Assembly: GCA_037783545.1 (NCBI GenBank)
Contig: JBBELK010000053.1
Span: 744,001 to 808,000, forward strand
DNA length: 64,000 bases
DNA from: Henricia sp. BOLD:AAB3569
Lineage: Eukaryota > Echinodermata > Asteroidea > Spinulosida > Echinasteridae
Direction: 5' to 3'
In this document: positions 31,214 through 45,845 of the stretch, piece after piece
Layout: each line of letters opens with the position of its first letter
How positions within the stretch are numbered: the stretch's first letter is position 1
Program-made: the position numbers and the translations under genes
Notes under the pieces: model-generated
Told to the model about the DNA's origin: nothing
What the model saw: only the letters and a program-made list of their open reading frames with translations
The model's database searches: none

Positions 31214-34200
31214 TTGAAGTTTGTCTGGAAATTCGTTAAGTTCCAAAATAGCGACCACTTCAGACGCAATGTTTCCCGAAAGCGGCGTCTGTTTGTGCGA
31301 AAACTGTTCCGGCAGAGAGTTTTTGCTAGATTCGACGATAACTCGGTCGGTTTAAACAGGGAAATTGCTGAAATCTGCAGAACACGTTTGCGATATAGAG
31401 TTGTTTTAGCAGACAAAATTTGAAGTTTGTCTGGACATTCGTTAAGTTCCAAAATAGCGACCACTTCAGACGCAATGTTTCCCGAAAGCGGCGTCTGCTT
31501 GTGCAAAAACTGTGCCGGCAAGGAGTTTTTGCTAGATTCGACGATAACTCGGTTGGTTTAAACGGGAAATTGCTGAAATTCGCAGAACACGTTTGGGATA
31601 TAGAGTTGTTTTAGCAGACAAAATTTGAAGTTTGTCTGGACATTCCTTCAGTTCCAAAATGGCGACCACTTCAGACGCAATGTTTCCCGAAAGCGGCGTC
31701 TGTTTGTGCGAAAACTGTTCCGGCAGAGAGTTTTTGCTAGATTCGACGATAACTCGGTCGGTTTAAACGGGAAATTGCTGAAATTTGCAGAACACGTTTG
31801 CGATATAGAGTTGTTTTAGCAGACAAAATTTGAAGTTTGTCTGGAAATTCGTTAAGTTCCAAAATAACGACCACTTCAGACGCAATGTTTCCCGAAAGCG
31901 GCGTCTGCTTGTGCAAAAACTGTGCCGGCAAGGAGTTTTTGCTAGATTCGACGATAACTCGGTTGGTTTAAACGGGAAATTGCTGAAATTCGCAGAACAC
32001 GTTTGCGATATAGAGTTGTTTTAGCAGACAAAATTTGAAGTATGTCTGGACATTCCTTCAGTTCCAAAATGGCGACCACTTCAGACTCAATGTTTACCGA
32101 AAGCGGCGTCTGCTTGTGCGAAAACTGTGCCGGCAAAGAGTTTTTGCTAGATTCGACGATAACTCGGTTGGTTTAAACGGGAAATTGCTGAAATTTGCAG
32201 AACACGTTTGCGATTATAGAGTTGTTTTAGCAGACAAAATTTGAAGTTTGTCTGGACATTCCTTCAGTTCCAAAATGGCGACCACTTCAGACGCAATGTT
32301 TCCCGAAAGCGGCGTCTGTTTGTGCGAAAACTGTTCCGGCAGTGAGTTTTTGCTAGATTCGACGATAACTCGGTCGGTTTAAACGTGAAATTGCTGAAAT
32401 TTGCAGAACACGTTTGCGATATAGAGTTGTTTTAGCAGACAAAATTTGAAGTTTGTCTGGACATTCCTTCAGTTCCAAAATGGCGACCACTTCAGACGCA
32501 ATGTTTCCCGAAAGCGGCGTCTGTTTGTGCGAAAACTGTTCCGGCAGAGAGTTTTTGCTAGATTCGACGATAACTCGGTCGGTTTAAACGGGAAATTGCT
32601 GAAATTTGCAGAACACGTTTGCGATATAGAGTTGTTTTAGCAGACAAAATTTGAAGTTTGTCTGGAAATTCGTTAAGTTCCAAAATAACGACCACTTCAG
32701 ACGCAATGTTTCCCGAAAGCGGCGTCTGCTTGTGCAAAAACTGTGCCGGCAAGGAGTTTTTGCTAGATTCGACGATAACTCGGTTGGTTTAAACGGGAAA
32801 TTGCTGAAATTCGCAGAACACGTTTGCGATATAGAGTTGTTTTAGCAGACAAAATTTGAAGTTTGTCTGGACATTCCTTCAGTTCCAAAATAGCGACAAC
32901 TTCAAACGCAATGTTTACCGAAAGCGGCGTCTGCTTGTGCGAAAACTGTGCCGGCAAGGAGTTTTTGCTAGATTCGACGATAACTCGGTCGGTTTAAACG
33001 GGAAATTGCTGAAATTTGCAGAACACGTTTGCGATATAGAGTTGTTTTAGCAGACAAAATTTGAAGTTTGTCTGGACATTCCTTCAGTTCCAAAATGGCG
33101 ACCACTTCAGACTCAATGTTTACCGAAAGCGGCGTCTGCTTGTGCGAAAACTGTTCCGGCAGTGAGTTTTTGCTAGATTCGACGATAACTCGGTCGGTTT
33201 AAACGTGAAATTGCTGAAATTTGCAGAACACGTTTGCGATATAGAGTTGTTTTAGCAGACAAAATTTGAAGTTTGTCTGGAAATTCGTTAAGTTCCAAAA
33301 TAGCGACCACTTCAGACGCAATGTTTCCCGAAAGCGGCGTCTGTTTGTGTGAAAACTGTTCCGGCAGAGAGTTTTTGCTAGATTCGACGATAACTCGGTC
33401 GGTTTAAACGGGAAATTGCTGAAATTTGCAGAACACGTTTGCGATATAGAGTTGTTTTAGCAGACAAAATTTGAAGTTTGTCTGGAAATTCGTTAAGTTG
33501 TGCCGGCAGGGAGTTTTTGCTAGCTTCGACGATAACTCGGTCGGTTTAAACGGGAAATTGCTGAAATTTGCAGAACACGTTTGGGATATAGAGTTGTTTT
33601 AGCAGACAAAATTTGAAGTTTGTCTGGACATTCCTTCAGTTCCAAAATGGCGACCACTTCAGACGCAATGTTTCCCGAAAGCGGCGTCTGTTTGTGCGAA
33701 AACTGTTCCGGCAGTGAGTTTTTGCTAGATTCGACGATAACTCGGTCGGTTTAAACGGAAAATTGCTGAAATTTGCAGAACACGTTTGCGATATAGAGTT
33801 GTTTTAGCAGACAAAATTTGAAGTTTGTCTGGAAATTCGTTAAGTTCCAAAATAGCGACCACTTCAGACGCAATGTTTCCCGAAAGCGGCGTCTGTTTGT
33901 GCGAAAACTGTTCCGGCAGTGAGTTTTTGCTAGATTCGACGATAACTCGGTCGGTTTAAACGGAAAATTGCTGAAATTTGCAGAACACGTTTGCGATATA
34001 GAGTTGTTTTAGCAGACAAAATTTGAAGTTTGTCTGGAAATTCGTTAAGTTCCAAAATAGCGACCACTTCAGACGCAATGTTTCCCGAAAGCGGCGTCTG
34101 CTTGTGCAAAAACTGTGCCGGCAAGGAGTTTTTGCTAGATTCGACGATAACTCGGTTGGTTTAAACGGGAAATTGCTGAAATTCGCAGAACACGTTTGGG

Positions 34201-35749
34201 ATATAGAGTTGTTTTAGCAGACAAAATTTGAAGTTTGTCTGGACATTCCTTCAGTTCCAAAATAGCGACCACTTCAAACGCAATGTTTCCCGAAAGCGGC
34301 GTCTGCTTGTGCGAAAACTGTGCCCGCAAGGAGTTTTTGCTAGATTCGACGATAACTCGGTCGGTTTAAACGGGAAATTGCTGAAATTTGCAGAACACGT
34401 TTGCGATATAGAGTTGTTTTAGCAGACAAAATTTGAAGTTTGTCTGGAAATTCGTTAAGTTCCAAAATAGCGACCACTTCAGACGCAATGTTTCCCGAAA
34501 GCGGCGTCTGTTTGTGCGAAAACTGTTCCGGCAGAGAGTTTTTGCTAGATTCGACGATAACTCGGTCGGTTTAAACGGGAAATTGCTGAAATTTGCAGAA
34601 CACGTTTGCGATATAGAGTTGTTTTAGCAGACAAAATTTGAAGTTTGTCTGGAAATTCGTTAAGTTCCAAAATAGCGACCACTTCAGACGCAATGTTTCC
34701 CGAAAGCGGCGTCTGCTTGTCCGAAAAATTGCTGAAATTTGCAGAACACGTTTGGGATATAGAGTTGTTTTAGCAGACAAAATTTGAAGTTTGTCTGGAA
34801 ATTCCTTCAGTTCCAAAATGGCCACCACTTCAGACGCAATGTTTCCCGAAAGCGGCGTCTGTTTGTGCGAAAACTGTTCCGGCAGAGAGTTTTTGCTAGA
34901 TTCGACGATAACTCGGTCGGTTTAAACGGGAAATTGCTGAAATTTGCAGAACACGTTTGCGATATAGAGTTGTTTTAGCAGACAAAATTTGAAGTTTGTC
35001 TGGAAATTCGTTAAGTTCCAAAATAGCGACCACTTCAGACGCAATGTTTCCCGAAAGCGGCGTCTGCTTGTCCGAAAAATTGCTGAAATTTGCAGAACAC
35101 GTTTGGGATATAGAGTTGTTTTAGCAGACAAAATTTGAAGTTTGTCTGGAAATTCCTTCAGTTCCAAAATAGGGACCACTTCAGACGCAATGTTTACCGA
35201 AAGCGGCGTCTGCTTGTGCGAAAACTGTGCCGGCAAAGAGTTTTTGCTAGATTCGACGATAACTCGGTCGGTTTAAACGGGAAATTGCTGAAATTTGCAG
35301 AACACGTTTGCGATATAGAGTTGTTTTAGCAGACAAAATTTGAAGTTTGTCTGGAAATTCGTTAAGTTCCAAAATGGCGACCACTTCAGACGCAATGTTT
35401 CCCGAAAGCGGCGTCTGCTTGTGCAAAAACTGTGCCGGCAAGGAGTTTTTGCTAGCTTCGACGATAACTCGGTTGGTTTAAACGGGAAATTGCTGAATTT
35501 TGCAGAACACGTTTGGGATATAGAGTTGTTTTAGCAGACAAAATTTGAAGTTTGTCTGGACATTCCTTCAGTTCCAAAATGGCGACCACTTCAGACGCAA
35601 TGTTTCCCGAAGGCGGCGTCTGTTTGTGCGAAAACTGTTCCGGCAGTGAGTTTTTGCTAGATTCGACGATAACTCGGTCGGTTTAAACGGGAAATTGCTG
35701 AAATTTGCAGAACACGTTTGCGATATAGAGTTGTTTTAGCAGACAAAAT
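31214..35749 (+). repeat. 4,536-bp higher-order module, copy 2
   Basis: The same monomer order and exact length as 20913-25448. It is followed not by the 2,895-bp extension but by a chimeric monomer (35750-35954: S-like first part, N-like second part) and then A' B C1 C2 N A B C3. The distance to the next copy is therefore only 6,381 bp. It has a private change at AAATGGCCACC near 34821. Confidence 0.85.
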
Positions 35750-37594
35750 TTGAAGTTTGTCTGGAAATTCGTTAAGTTCCAAAATAGCGACCACTTCAAA
35801 CGCAATGTTTACCGAAAGCGGCGTCTGCTTGTGCGAAAACTGTGCCGGCAAGGAGTTTTTGCTAGATTCGACGATAACTCGGTCGGTTTAAACGGGAAAT
35901 TGCTGAAATTTGCAGAACACGTTTGGGATATAGAGTTGTTTTAGCAGACAAAATTTGAAGTTTGTTTGGAAATTCCTTCAGTTCCAAAATAGCGACCACT
36001 TCAGACGCAATGTTTCCCGAAAGCGGCGTCTGTTTGTGCGAAAAATGTTCCGGCAGAGAGTTTTTGCTAGATTCGACGATAACTCGGTCGGTTTAAACGG
36101 GAAATTGCTGAAATTTGCAGAACACGTTTGGGATATAGAGTTGTTTTAGCAGAAAAAATTTGAAGTTTGTTTGGAAATTCCTTCAGTTCCAAAATAGCGA
36201 CCACTTCAGACGCAATGTTTACCGAAAGCGGCGTCTGCTTGTGCGAAAACTGTGCCGGCAAGGAGTTTTTGCTAGATTCGACGATAACTCGGTCGGTTTA
36301 AACGGGAAATTGCTGAAATTTGCAGAACACGTTTGGGATATAGAGTTGTTTTAGCAGACAAAATTTGAAGTTTGTTTGGAAATTCCTTCAGTTCCAAAAT
36401 AGCGACCACTTCAGACGCAATGTTTCCCGAAAGCGGCGTCTGCTTGTGCAAAAACTGTGCCGGCAAGGAGTTTTTGCTAGATTCGACGATAACTCGGTCG
36501 GTTTAAACGGGAAATTGCTGAAATTTGCAGAACACGTTTGGGATATAGAGTTGTTTTAGCAGACAAAATTTGAAGTTTGTTTGGAAATTCCTTCAGTTCC
36601 AAAATAGCGACCACTTCAGACGCAATGTTTCCCGAAAGCGGCGTCTGCTTGTGCAAAAACTGTGCCGGCAAGGAGTTTTTGCTAGATTCGACGATAACTC
36701 GGTCGGTTTAAACGGGAAATTGCTGATATTTGCAGAACACGTTTGCGATATAGAGTTGTTTTAGCAGACAAAATTTGAAGTTTGTCTGGACATTCCTTCA
36801 GTTCCAAAATAGCGACAACTTCAAACGCAATGTTTACCGAAAGCGGCGTCTGCTTGTGCGAAAACTGTGCCGGCAAGGAGTTTTTGCTAGATTCGACGAT
36901 AACTCGGTTGGTTTAAACGGGAATTTGCTGAAATTTGCAGAACACGTTTGGGATATAGAGTTGTTTTAGCAGACAAAATTTGAAGTTTGTCTGGACATTC
37001 CTTCAGTTCCAAAATAGCGACCACTTCAGACGCAATGTTTCCCGAAAGCGGCGTCTGTTTGTGCGAAAAATGTTCCGGCAGAGAGTTTTTGCTAGATTCG
37101 ACGATAACTCGGTCGGTTTAAACGGGAAATTGCTGAAATTTGCAGAACACGTTTGGGATATAGAGTTGTTTTAGCAGACAAAATTTGAAGTTTGTTTGGA
37201 AATTCCTTCAGTTCCAAAATAGCGACCACTTCAGACGCAATGTTTACCGAAAGCGGCGTCTGCTTGTGCGAAAACTGTGCCGGCAAGGAGTTTTTGCTAG
37301 ATTCGACGATAACTCGGTCGGTTTAAACGGGAAATTGCTGAAATTTGCAGAACACGTTTGGGATATAGAGTTGTTTTAGCAGACAAAATTTGAAGTTTGT
37401 TTGGAAATTCCTTCAGTTCCAAAATAGCGACCACTTCAGACGCAATGTTTCCCGAAAGCGGCGTCTGCTTGTGCAAAAACTGTGCCGGCAAGGAGTTTTT
37501 GCTAGATTCGACGATAACTCGGTCGGTTTAAACGGGAAATTGCTGAAATTTGCAGAACACGTTTGCGATATAGAGTTGTTTTAGCAGACAAAAT

Positions 37595-40500
37595 TTGAAG
37601 TTTGTCTGGAAATTCGTTAAGTTCCAAAATAGCGACCACTTCAGACGCAATGTTTCCCGAAAGCGGCGTCTGTTTGTGCGAAAACTGTTCCGGCAGAGAG
37701 TTTTTGCTAGATTCGACGATAACTCGGTCGGTTTAAACAGGGAAATTGCTGAAATCTGCAGAACACGTTTGCGATATAGAGTTGTTTTAGCAGACAAAAT
37801 TTGAAGTTTGTCTGGACATTCGTTAAGTTCCAAAATAGCGACCACTTCAGACGCAATGTTTCCCGAAAGCGGCGTCTGCTTGTGCAAAAACTGTGCCGGC
37901 AAGGAGTTTTTGCTAGATTCGACGATAACTCGGTTGGTTTAAACGGGAAATTGCTGAAATTCGCAGAACACGTTTGGGATATAGAGTTGTTTTAGCAGAC
38001 AAAATTTGAAGTTTGTCTGGACATTCCTTCAGTTCCAAAATGGCGACCACTTCAGACGCAATGTTTCCCGAAAGCGGCGTCTGTTTGTGCGAAAACTGTT
38101 CCGGCAGAGAGTTTTTGCTAGATTCGACGATAACTCGGTCGGTTTAAACGGGAAATTGCTGAAATTTGCAGAACACGTTTGCGATATAGAGTTGTTTTAG
38201 CAGACAAAATTTGAAGTTTGTCTGGAAATTCGTTAAGTTCCAAAATAACGACCACTTCAGACGCAATGTTTCCCGAAAGCGGCGTCTGCTTGTGCAAAAA
38301 CTGTGCCGGCAAGGAGTTTTTGCTAGATTCGACGATAACTCGGTTGGTTTAAACGGGAAATTGCTGAAATTCGCAGAACACGTTTGCGATATAGAGTTGT
38401 TTTAGCAGACAAAATTTGAAGTATGTCTGGACATTCCTTCAGTTCCAAAATGGCGACCACTTCAGACTCAATGTTTACCGAAAGCGGCGTCTGCTTGTGC
38501 GAAAACTGTGCCGGCAAAGAGTTTTTGCTAGATTCGACGATAACTCGGTTGGTTTAAACGGGAAATTGCTGAAATTTGCAGAACACGTTTGCGATTATAG
38601 AGTTGTTTTAGCAGACAAAATTTGAAGTTTGTCTGGACATTCCTTCAGTTCCAAAATGGCGACCACTTCAGACGCAATGTTTCCCGAAAGCGGCGTCTGT
38701 TTGTGCGAAAACTGTTCCGGCAGTGAGTTTTTGCTAGATTCGACGATAACTCGGTCGGTTTAAACGTGAAATTGCTGAAATTTGCAGAACACGTTTGCGA
38801 TATAGAGTTGTTTTAGCAGACAAAATTTGAAGTTTGTCTGGACATTCCTTCAGTTCCAAAATGGCGACCACTTCAGACGCAATGTTTCCCGAAAGCGGCG
38901 TCTGTTTGTGCGAAAACTGTTCCGGCAGAGAGTTTTTGCTAGATTCGACGATAACTCGGTCGGTTTAAACGGGAAATTGCTGAAATTTGCAGAACACGTT
39001 TGCGATATAGAGTTGTTTTAGCAGACAAAATTTGAAGTTTGTCTGGAAATTCGTTAAGTTCCAAAATAACGACCACTTCAGACGCAATGTTTCCCGAAAG
39101 CGGCGTCTGCTTGTGCAAAAACTGTGCCGGCAAGGAGTTTTTGCTAGATTCGACGATAACTCGGTTGGTTTAAACGGGAAATTGCTGAAATTCGCAGAAC
39201 ACGTTTGCGATATAGAGTTGTTTTAGCAGACAAAATTTGAAGTTTGTCTGGACATTCCTTCAGTTCCAAAATAGCGACAACTTCAAACGCAATGTTTACC
39301 GAAAGCGGCGTCTGCTTGTGCGAAAACTGTGCCGGCAAGGAGTTTTTGCTAGATTCGACGATAACTCGGTCGGTTTAAACGGGAAATTGCTGAAATTTGC
39401 AGAACACGTTTGCGATATAGAGTTGTTTTAGCAGACAAAATTTGAAGTTTGTCTGGACATTCCTTCAGTTCCAAAATGGCGACCACTTCAGACTCAATGT
39501 TTACCGAAAGCGGCGTCTGCTTGTGCGAAAACTGTTCCGGCAGTGAGTTTTTGCTAGATTCGACGATAACTCGGTCGGTTTAAACGTGAAATTGCTGAAA
39601 TTTGCAGAACACGTTTGCGATATAGAGTTGTTTTAGCAGACAAAATTTGAAGTTTGTCTGGAAATTCGTTAAGTTCCAAAATAGCGACCACTTCAGACGC
39701 AATGTTTCCCGAAAGCGGCGTCTGTTTGTGTGAAAACTGTTCCGGCAGAGAGTTTTTGCTAGATTCGACGATAACTCGGTCGGTTTAAACGGGAAATTGC
39801 TGAAATTTGCAGAACACGTTTGCGATATAGAGTTGTTTTAGCAGACAAAATTTGAAGTTTGTCTGGAAATTCGTTAAGTTGTGCCGGCAGGGAGTTTTTG
39901 CTAGCTTCGACGATAACTCGGTCGGTTTAAACGGGAAATTGCTGAAATTTGCAGAACACGTTTGGGATATAGAGTTGTTTTAGCAGACAAAATTTGAAGT
40001 TTGTCTGGACATTCCTTCAGTTCCAAAATGGCGACCACTTCAGACGCAATGTTTCCCGAAAGCGGCGTCTGTTTGTGCAAAAACTGTTCCGGCAGTGAGT
40101 TTTTGCTAGATTCGACGATAACTCGGTCGGTTTAAACGGAAAATTGCTGAAATTTGCAGAACACGTTTGCGATATAGAGTTGTTTTAGCAGACAAAATTT
40201 GAAGTTTGTCTGGAAATTCGTTAAGTTCCAAAATAGCGACCACTTCAGACGCAATGTTTCCCGAAAGCGGCGTCTGTTTGTGCGAAAACTGTTCCGGCAG
40301 TGAGTTTTTGCTAGATTCGACGATAACTCGGTCGGTTTAAACGGAAAATTGCTGAAATTTGCAGAACACGTTTGCGATATAGAGTTGTTTTAGCAGACAA
40401 AATTTGAAGTTTGTCTGGAAATTCGTTAAGTTCCAAAATAGCGACCACTTCAGACGCAATGTTTCCCGAAAGCGGCGTCTGCTTGTGCAAAAACTGTGCC

Positions 40501-42130
40501 GGCAAGGAGTTTTTGCTAGATTCGACGATAACTCGGTTGGTTTAAACGGGAAATTGCTGAAATTCGCAGAACACGTTTGGGATATAGAGTTGTTTTAGCA
40601 GACAAAATTTGAAGTTTGTCTGGACATTCCTTCAGTTCCAAAATAGCGACCACTTCAAACGCAATGTTTCCCGAAAGCGGCGTCTGCTTGTGCGAAAACT
40701 GTGCCCGCAAGGAGTTTTTGCTAGATTCGACGATAACTCGGTCGGTTTAAACGGGAAATTGCTGAAATTTGCAGAACACGTTTGCGATATAGAGTTGTTT
40801 TAGCAGACAAAATTTGAAGTTTGTCTGGAAATTCGTTAAGTTCCAAAATAGCGACCACTTCAGACGCAATGTTTCCCGAAAGCGGCGTCTGTTTGTGCGA
40901 AAACTGTTCCGGCAGAGAGTTTTTGCTAGATTCGACGATAACTCGGTCGGTTTAAACGGGAAATTGCTGAAATTTGCAGAACACGTTTGCGATATAGAGT
41001 TGTTTTAGCAGACAAAATTTGAAGTTTGTCTGGAAATTCGTTAAGTTCCAAAATAGCGACCACTTCAGACGCAATGTTTCCCGAAAGCGGCGTCTGCTTG
41101 TCCGAAAAATTGCTGAAATTTGCAGAACACGTTTGGGATATAGAGTTGTTTTAGCAGACAAAATTTGAAGTTTGTCTGGAAATTCCTTCAGTTCCAAAAT
41201 GGCGACCACTTCAGACGCAATGTTTCCCGAAAGCGGCGTCTGTTTGTGCGAAAACTGTTCCGGCAGAGAGTTTTTGCTAGATTCGACGATAACTCGGTCG
41301 GTTTAAACGGGAAATTGCTGAAATTTGCAGAACACGTTTGCGATATAGAGTTGTTTTAGCAGACAAAATTTGAAGTTTGTCTGGAAATTCGTTAAGTTCC
41401 AAAATAGCGACCACTTCAGACGCAATGTTTCCCGAAAGCGGCGTCTGCTTGTCCGAAAAATTGCTGAAATTTGCAGAACACGTTTGGGATATAGAGTTGT
41501 TTTAGCAGACAAAATTTGAAGTTTGTCTGGAAATTCCTTCAGTTCCAAAATAGGGACCACTTCAGACGCAATGTTTACCGAAAGCGGCGTCTGCTTGTGC
41601 GAAAACTGTGCCGGCAAAGAGTTTTTGCTAGATTCGACGATAACTCGGTCGGTTTAAACGGGAAATTGCTGAAATTTGCAGAACACGTTTGCGATATAGA
41701 GTTGTTTTAGCAGACAAAATTTGAAGTTTGTCTGGAAATTCGTTAAGTTCCAAAATGGCGACCACTTCAGACGCAATGTTTCCCGAAAGCGGCGTCTGCT
41801 TGTGCAAAAACTGTGCCGGCAAGGAGTTTTTGCTAGCTTCGACGATAACTCGGTTGGTTTAAACGGGAAATTGCTGAATTTTGCAGAACACGTTTGGGAT
41901 ATAGAGTTGTTTTAGCAGACAAAATTTGAAGTTTGTCTGGACATTCCTTCAGTTCCAAAATGGCGACCACTTCAGACGCAATGTTTCCCGAAGGCGGCGT
42001 CTGTTTGTGCGAAAACTGTTCCGGCAGTGAGTTTTTGCTAGATTCGACGATAACTCGGTCGGTTTAAACGGGAAATTGCTGAAATTTGCAGAACACGTTT
42101 GCGATATAGAGTTGTTTTAGCAGACAAAAT
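37595..42130 (+). repeat. 4,536-bp higher-order module, copy 3
   Basis: The same order and length as copies 1 and 2. One private base change is visible in the Q monomer near 40078 (GTGCAAAAACTGTTCC). Confidence 0.85.
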
Positions 42131-45025
42131 TTGAAGTTTGTCTGGAAATTCGTTAAGTTCCAAAATAGCGACCACTTCAGACGCAATGTTTCCCGAAAGC
42201 GGCGTCTGCTTGTGCAAAAACTGTGCCGGCAAGGAGTTTTTGCTAGATTCGACGATAACTCGGTTGGTTTAAACGGGAAATTGCTGAAATTCGCGGAACA
42301 CGTTTGGGATATAGAGTTGTTTTAGCAGACAAAATTTGAAGTTTGTCTGGAAATTCGTTAAGTTCCAAAATAGCGACCACTTCAGACGCAATGTTTCCCG
42401 AAAGCGGCGTCTGCTTGTCCGAAAAATTGCTGAAATTTGCAGAACACGTTTGGGATATAGAGTTGTTTTAGCAGACAAAATTTGAAGTTTGTCTGGAAAT
42501 TCCTTCAGTTCCAAAATAGGGACCACTTCAGACGCAATGTTTACCGAAAGCGGCGTCTGCTTGTGCGAAAACTGTGCCGGCAAAGAGTTTTTGCTAGATT
42601 CGACGATAACTCGGTCGGTTTAAACGGGAAATTGCTGAAATTTGCAGAACACGTTTGCGATATAGAGTTGTTTTAGCAGACAAAATTTGAAGTTTGTCTG
42701 GAAATTCGTTAAGTTCCAAAATAGCGACCACTTCAGACGCAATGTTTCCCGAAAGCGGCGTCTGCTTGTGCAAAAACTGTGCCGGCAAGGAGTTTTTGCT
42801 AGATTCGACGATAACTCGGTCGGTTTAAACGGGAAATTGCTGAAATTTGCAGAACACGTTTGCGATATAGAGTTGTTTTAGCAGACAAAATTTGAAGTTT
42901 GTCTGGAAATTCGTTAAGTTCCAAAATAGCGACCACTTCAGACGCAATGTTTCCCGAAAGCGGCGTCTGCTTGTGCAAAAACTGTGCCGGCAAGGAGTTT
43001 TTGCTAGATTCGACGATAACTCGGTTGGTTTAAACGGGAAATTGCTGAAATTCGCGGAACACGTTTGGGATATAGAGTTGTTTTAGCAGACAAAATTTGA
43101 AGTTTGTCTGGAAATTCGTTAAGTTCCAAAATAGCGACCACTTCAGACGCAATGTTTCCCGAAAGCGGCGTCTGCTTGTCCGAAAAATTGCTGAAATTTG
43201 CAGAACACGTTTGGGATATAGAGTTGTTTTAGCAGACAAAATTTGAAGTTTGTCTGGAAATTCCTTCAGTTCCAAAATAGGGACCACTTCAGACGCAATG
43301 TTTACCGAAAGCGGCGTCTGCTTGTGCGAAAACTGTGCCGGCAAAGAGTTTTTGCTAGATTCGACGATAACTCGGTCGGTTTAAACGGGAAATTGCTGAA
43401 ATTTGCAGAACACGTTTGCGATATAGAGTTGTTTTAGCAGACAAAATTTGAAGTTTGTCTGGAAATTCGTTAAGTTCCAAAATAGCGACCACTTCAGACG
43501 CAATGTTTCCCGAAAGCGGCGTCTGCTTGTGCAAAAACTCTGCCGGCAAAGAGTTTTTGCTAGATTCGACGATAACTCGGTCGGTTTAAACGGGAAATTG
43601 CTGAAATTTGCAGAACACGTTTGCGATTATAGAGTTGTTTTAGCAGACAAAATTTGAAGTTTGTCTGGACATTCCTTCAGTTCCAAAATGGCGACCACTT
43701 CAGACGCAATGTTTCCCGAAAGCGGCGTCTGTTTGTGCGAAAACTGTTCCGGCAGTGAGTTTTTGCTAGATTCGACGATAACTCGGTCGGTTTAAACGTG
43801 AAATTGCTGAAATTTGCAGAACACGTTTGCGATATAGAGTTGTTTTAGCAGACAAAATTTGAAGTTTGTCTGGAAATTCGTTAAGTTCCAAAATAGCGAC
43901 CACTTCAGACGCAATGTTTCCCGAAAGCGGCGTCTGTTTGTGTGAAAACTGTTCCGGCAGAGAGTTTTTGCTAGATTCGACGATAACTCGGTCGGTTTAA
44001 ACGGGAAATTGCTGAAATTTGCAGAACACGTTTGCGATATAGAGTTGTTTTAGCAGACAAAATTTGAAGTTTGTCTGGAAATTCGTTAAGTTGTGCCGGC
44101 AGGGAGTTTTTGCTAGCTTCGACGATAACTCGGTCGGTTTAAACGGGAAATTGCTGAAATTTGCAGAACACGTTTGGGATATAGAGTTGTTTTAGCAGAC
44201 AAAATTTGAAGTTTGTCTGGACATTCCTTCAGTTCCAAAATGGCGACCACTTCAGACGCAATGTTTCCCGAAAGCGGCGTCTGTTTGTGCGAAAACTGTT
44301 CCGGCAGTGAGTTTTTGCTAGATTCGACGATAACTCGGTCGGTTTAAACGGAAAATTGCTGAAATTTGCAGAACACGTTTGCGATATAGAGTTGTTTTAG
44401 CAGACAAAATTTGAAGTTTGTCTGGAAATTCGTTAAGTTCCAAAATAGCGACCACTTCAGACGCAATGTTTCCCGAAAGCGGCGTCTGTTTGTGCGAAAA
44501 CTGTTCCGGCAGTGAGTTTTTGCTAGATTCGACGATAACTCGGTCGGTTTAAACGGAAAATTGCTGAAATTTGCAGAACACGTTTGCGATATAGAGTTGT
44601 TTTAGCAGACAAAATTTGAAGTTTGTCTGGAAATTCGTTAAGTTCCAAAATAGCGACCACTTCAGACGCAATGTTTCCCGAAAGCGGCGTCTGCTTGTGC
44701 AAAAACTGTGCCGGCAAGGAGTTTTTGCTAGATTCGACGATAACTCGGTTGGTTTAAACGGGAAATTGCTGAAATTCGCAGAACACGTTTGGGATATAGA
44801 GTTGTTTTAGCAGACAAAATTTGAAGTTTGTCTGGACATTCCTTCAGTTCCAAAATAGCGACCACTTCAAACGCAATGTTTCCCGAAAGCGGCGTCTGCT
44901 TGTGCGAAAACTGTGCCCGCAAGGAGTTTTTGCTAGATTCGACGATAACTCGGTCGGTTTAAACGGGAAATTGCTGAAATTTGCAGAACACGTTTGCGAT
45001 ATAGAGTTGTTTTAGCAGACAAAAT
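42131..45025 (+). repeat. 2,895-bp extension of the higher-order module, copy 2
   Basis: The same order as 25449-28343 (S V X S S V X S M O P Q R S E), with the same length. It completes the second 7,431-bp unit, 16,682 bp from the first. Confidence 0.82.
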
Positions 45026-45845
45026 TTGAAGTTTGTCTGGACATTCCTTCAGTTCCAAAATAGCGACAACTTCAAACGCAATGTTTACCGAAAGCGGCGT
45101 CTGCTTGTGCGAAAACTGTGCCGGCAAGGAGTTTTTGCTAGATTCGACGATAACTCGGTCGGTTTAAACGGGAAATTGCTGATATTTGCAGAACACGTTT
45201 GCGATATAGAGTTGTTTTAGCAGACAAAATTTGAAGTTTGTCTGGACATTCCTTCAGTTCCAAAATAGCGACAACTTCAAACGCAATGTTTACCGAAAGC
45301 GGCGTCTGCTTGTGCGAAAACTGTGCCGGCAAGGAGTTTTTGCTAGATTCGACGATAACTCGGTCGGTTTAAACGGGAAATTGCTGAAATTTGCAGAACA
45401 CGTTTGGGATATAGAGTTGTTTTAGCAGACAAAATTTGAAGTTTGTTTGGAAATTCCTTCAGTTCCAAAATAGCGACCACTTCAGACGCAATGTTTCCCG
45501 AAAGCGGCGTCTGCTTGTGCAAAAACTGTGCCGGCAAGGAGTTTTTGCTAGATTCGACGATAACTCGGTCGGTTTAAACGGGAAATTGCTGATATTTGCA
45601 GAACACGTTTGCGATATAGAGTTGTTTTAGCAGACAAAATTTGAAGTTTGTCTGGACATTCCTTCAGTTCCAAAATAGCGACAACTTCAAACGCAATGTT
45701 TACCGAAAGCGGCGTCTGCTTGTGCGAAAACTGTGCCGGCAAGGAGTTTTTGCTAGATTCGACGATAACTCGGTTGGTTTAAACGGGAAATTGCTGAAAT
45801 TTGCAGAACACGTTTGGGATATAGAGTTGTTTTAGCAGACAAAAT

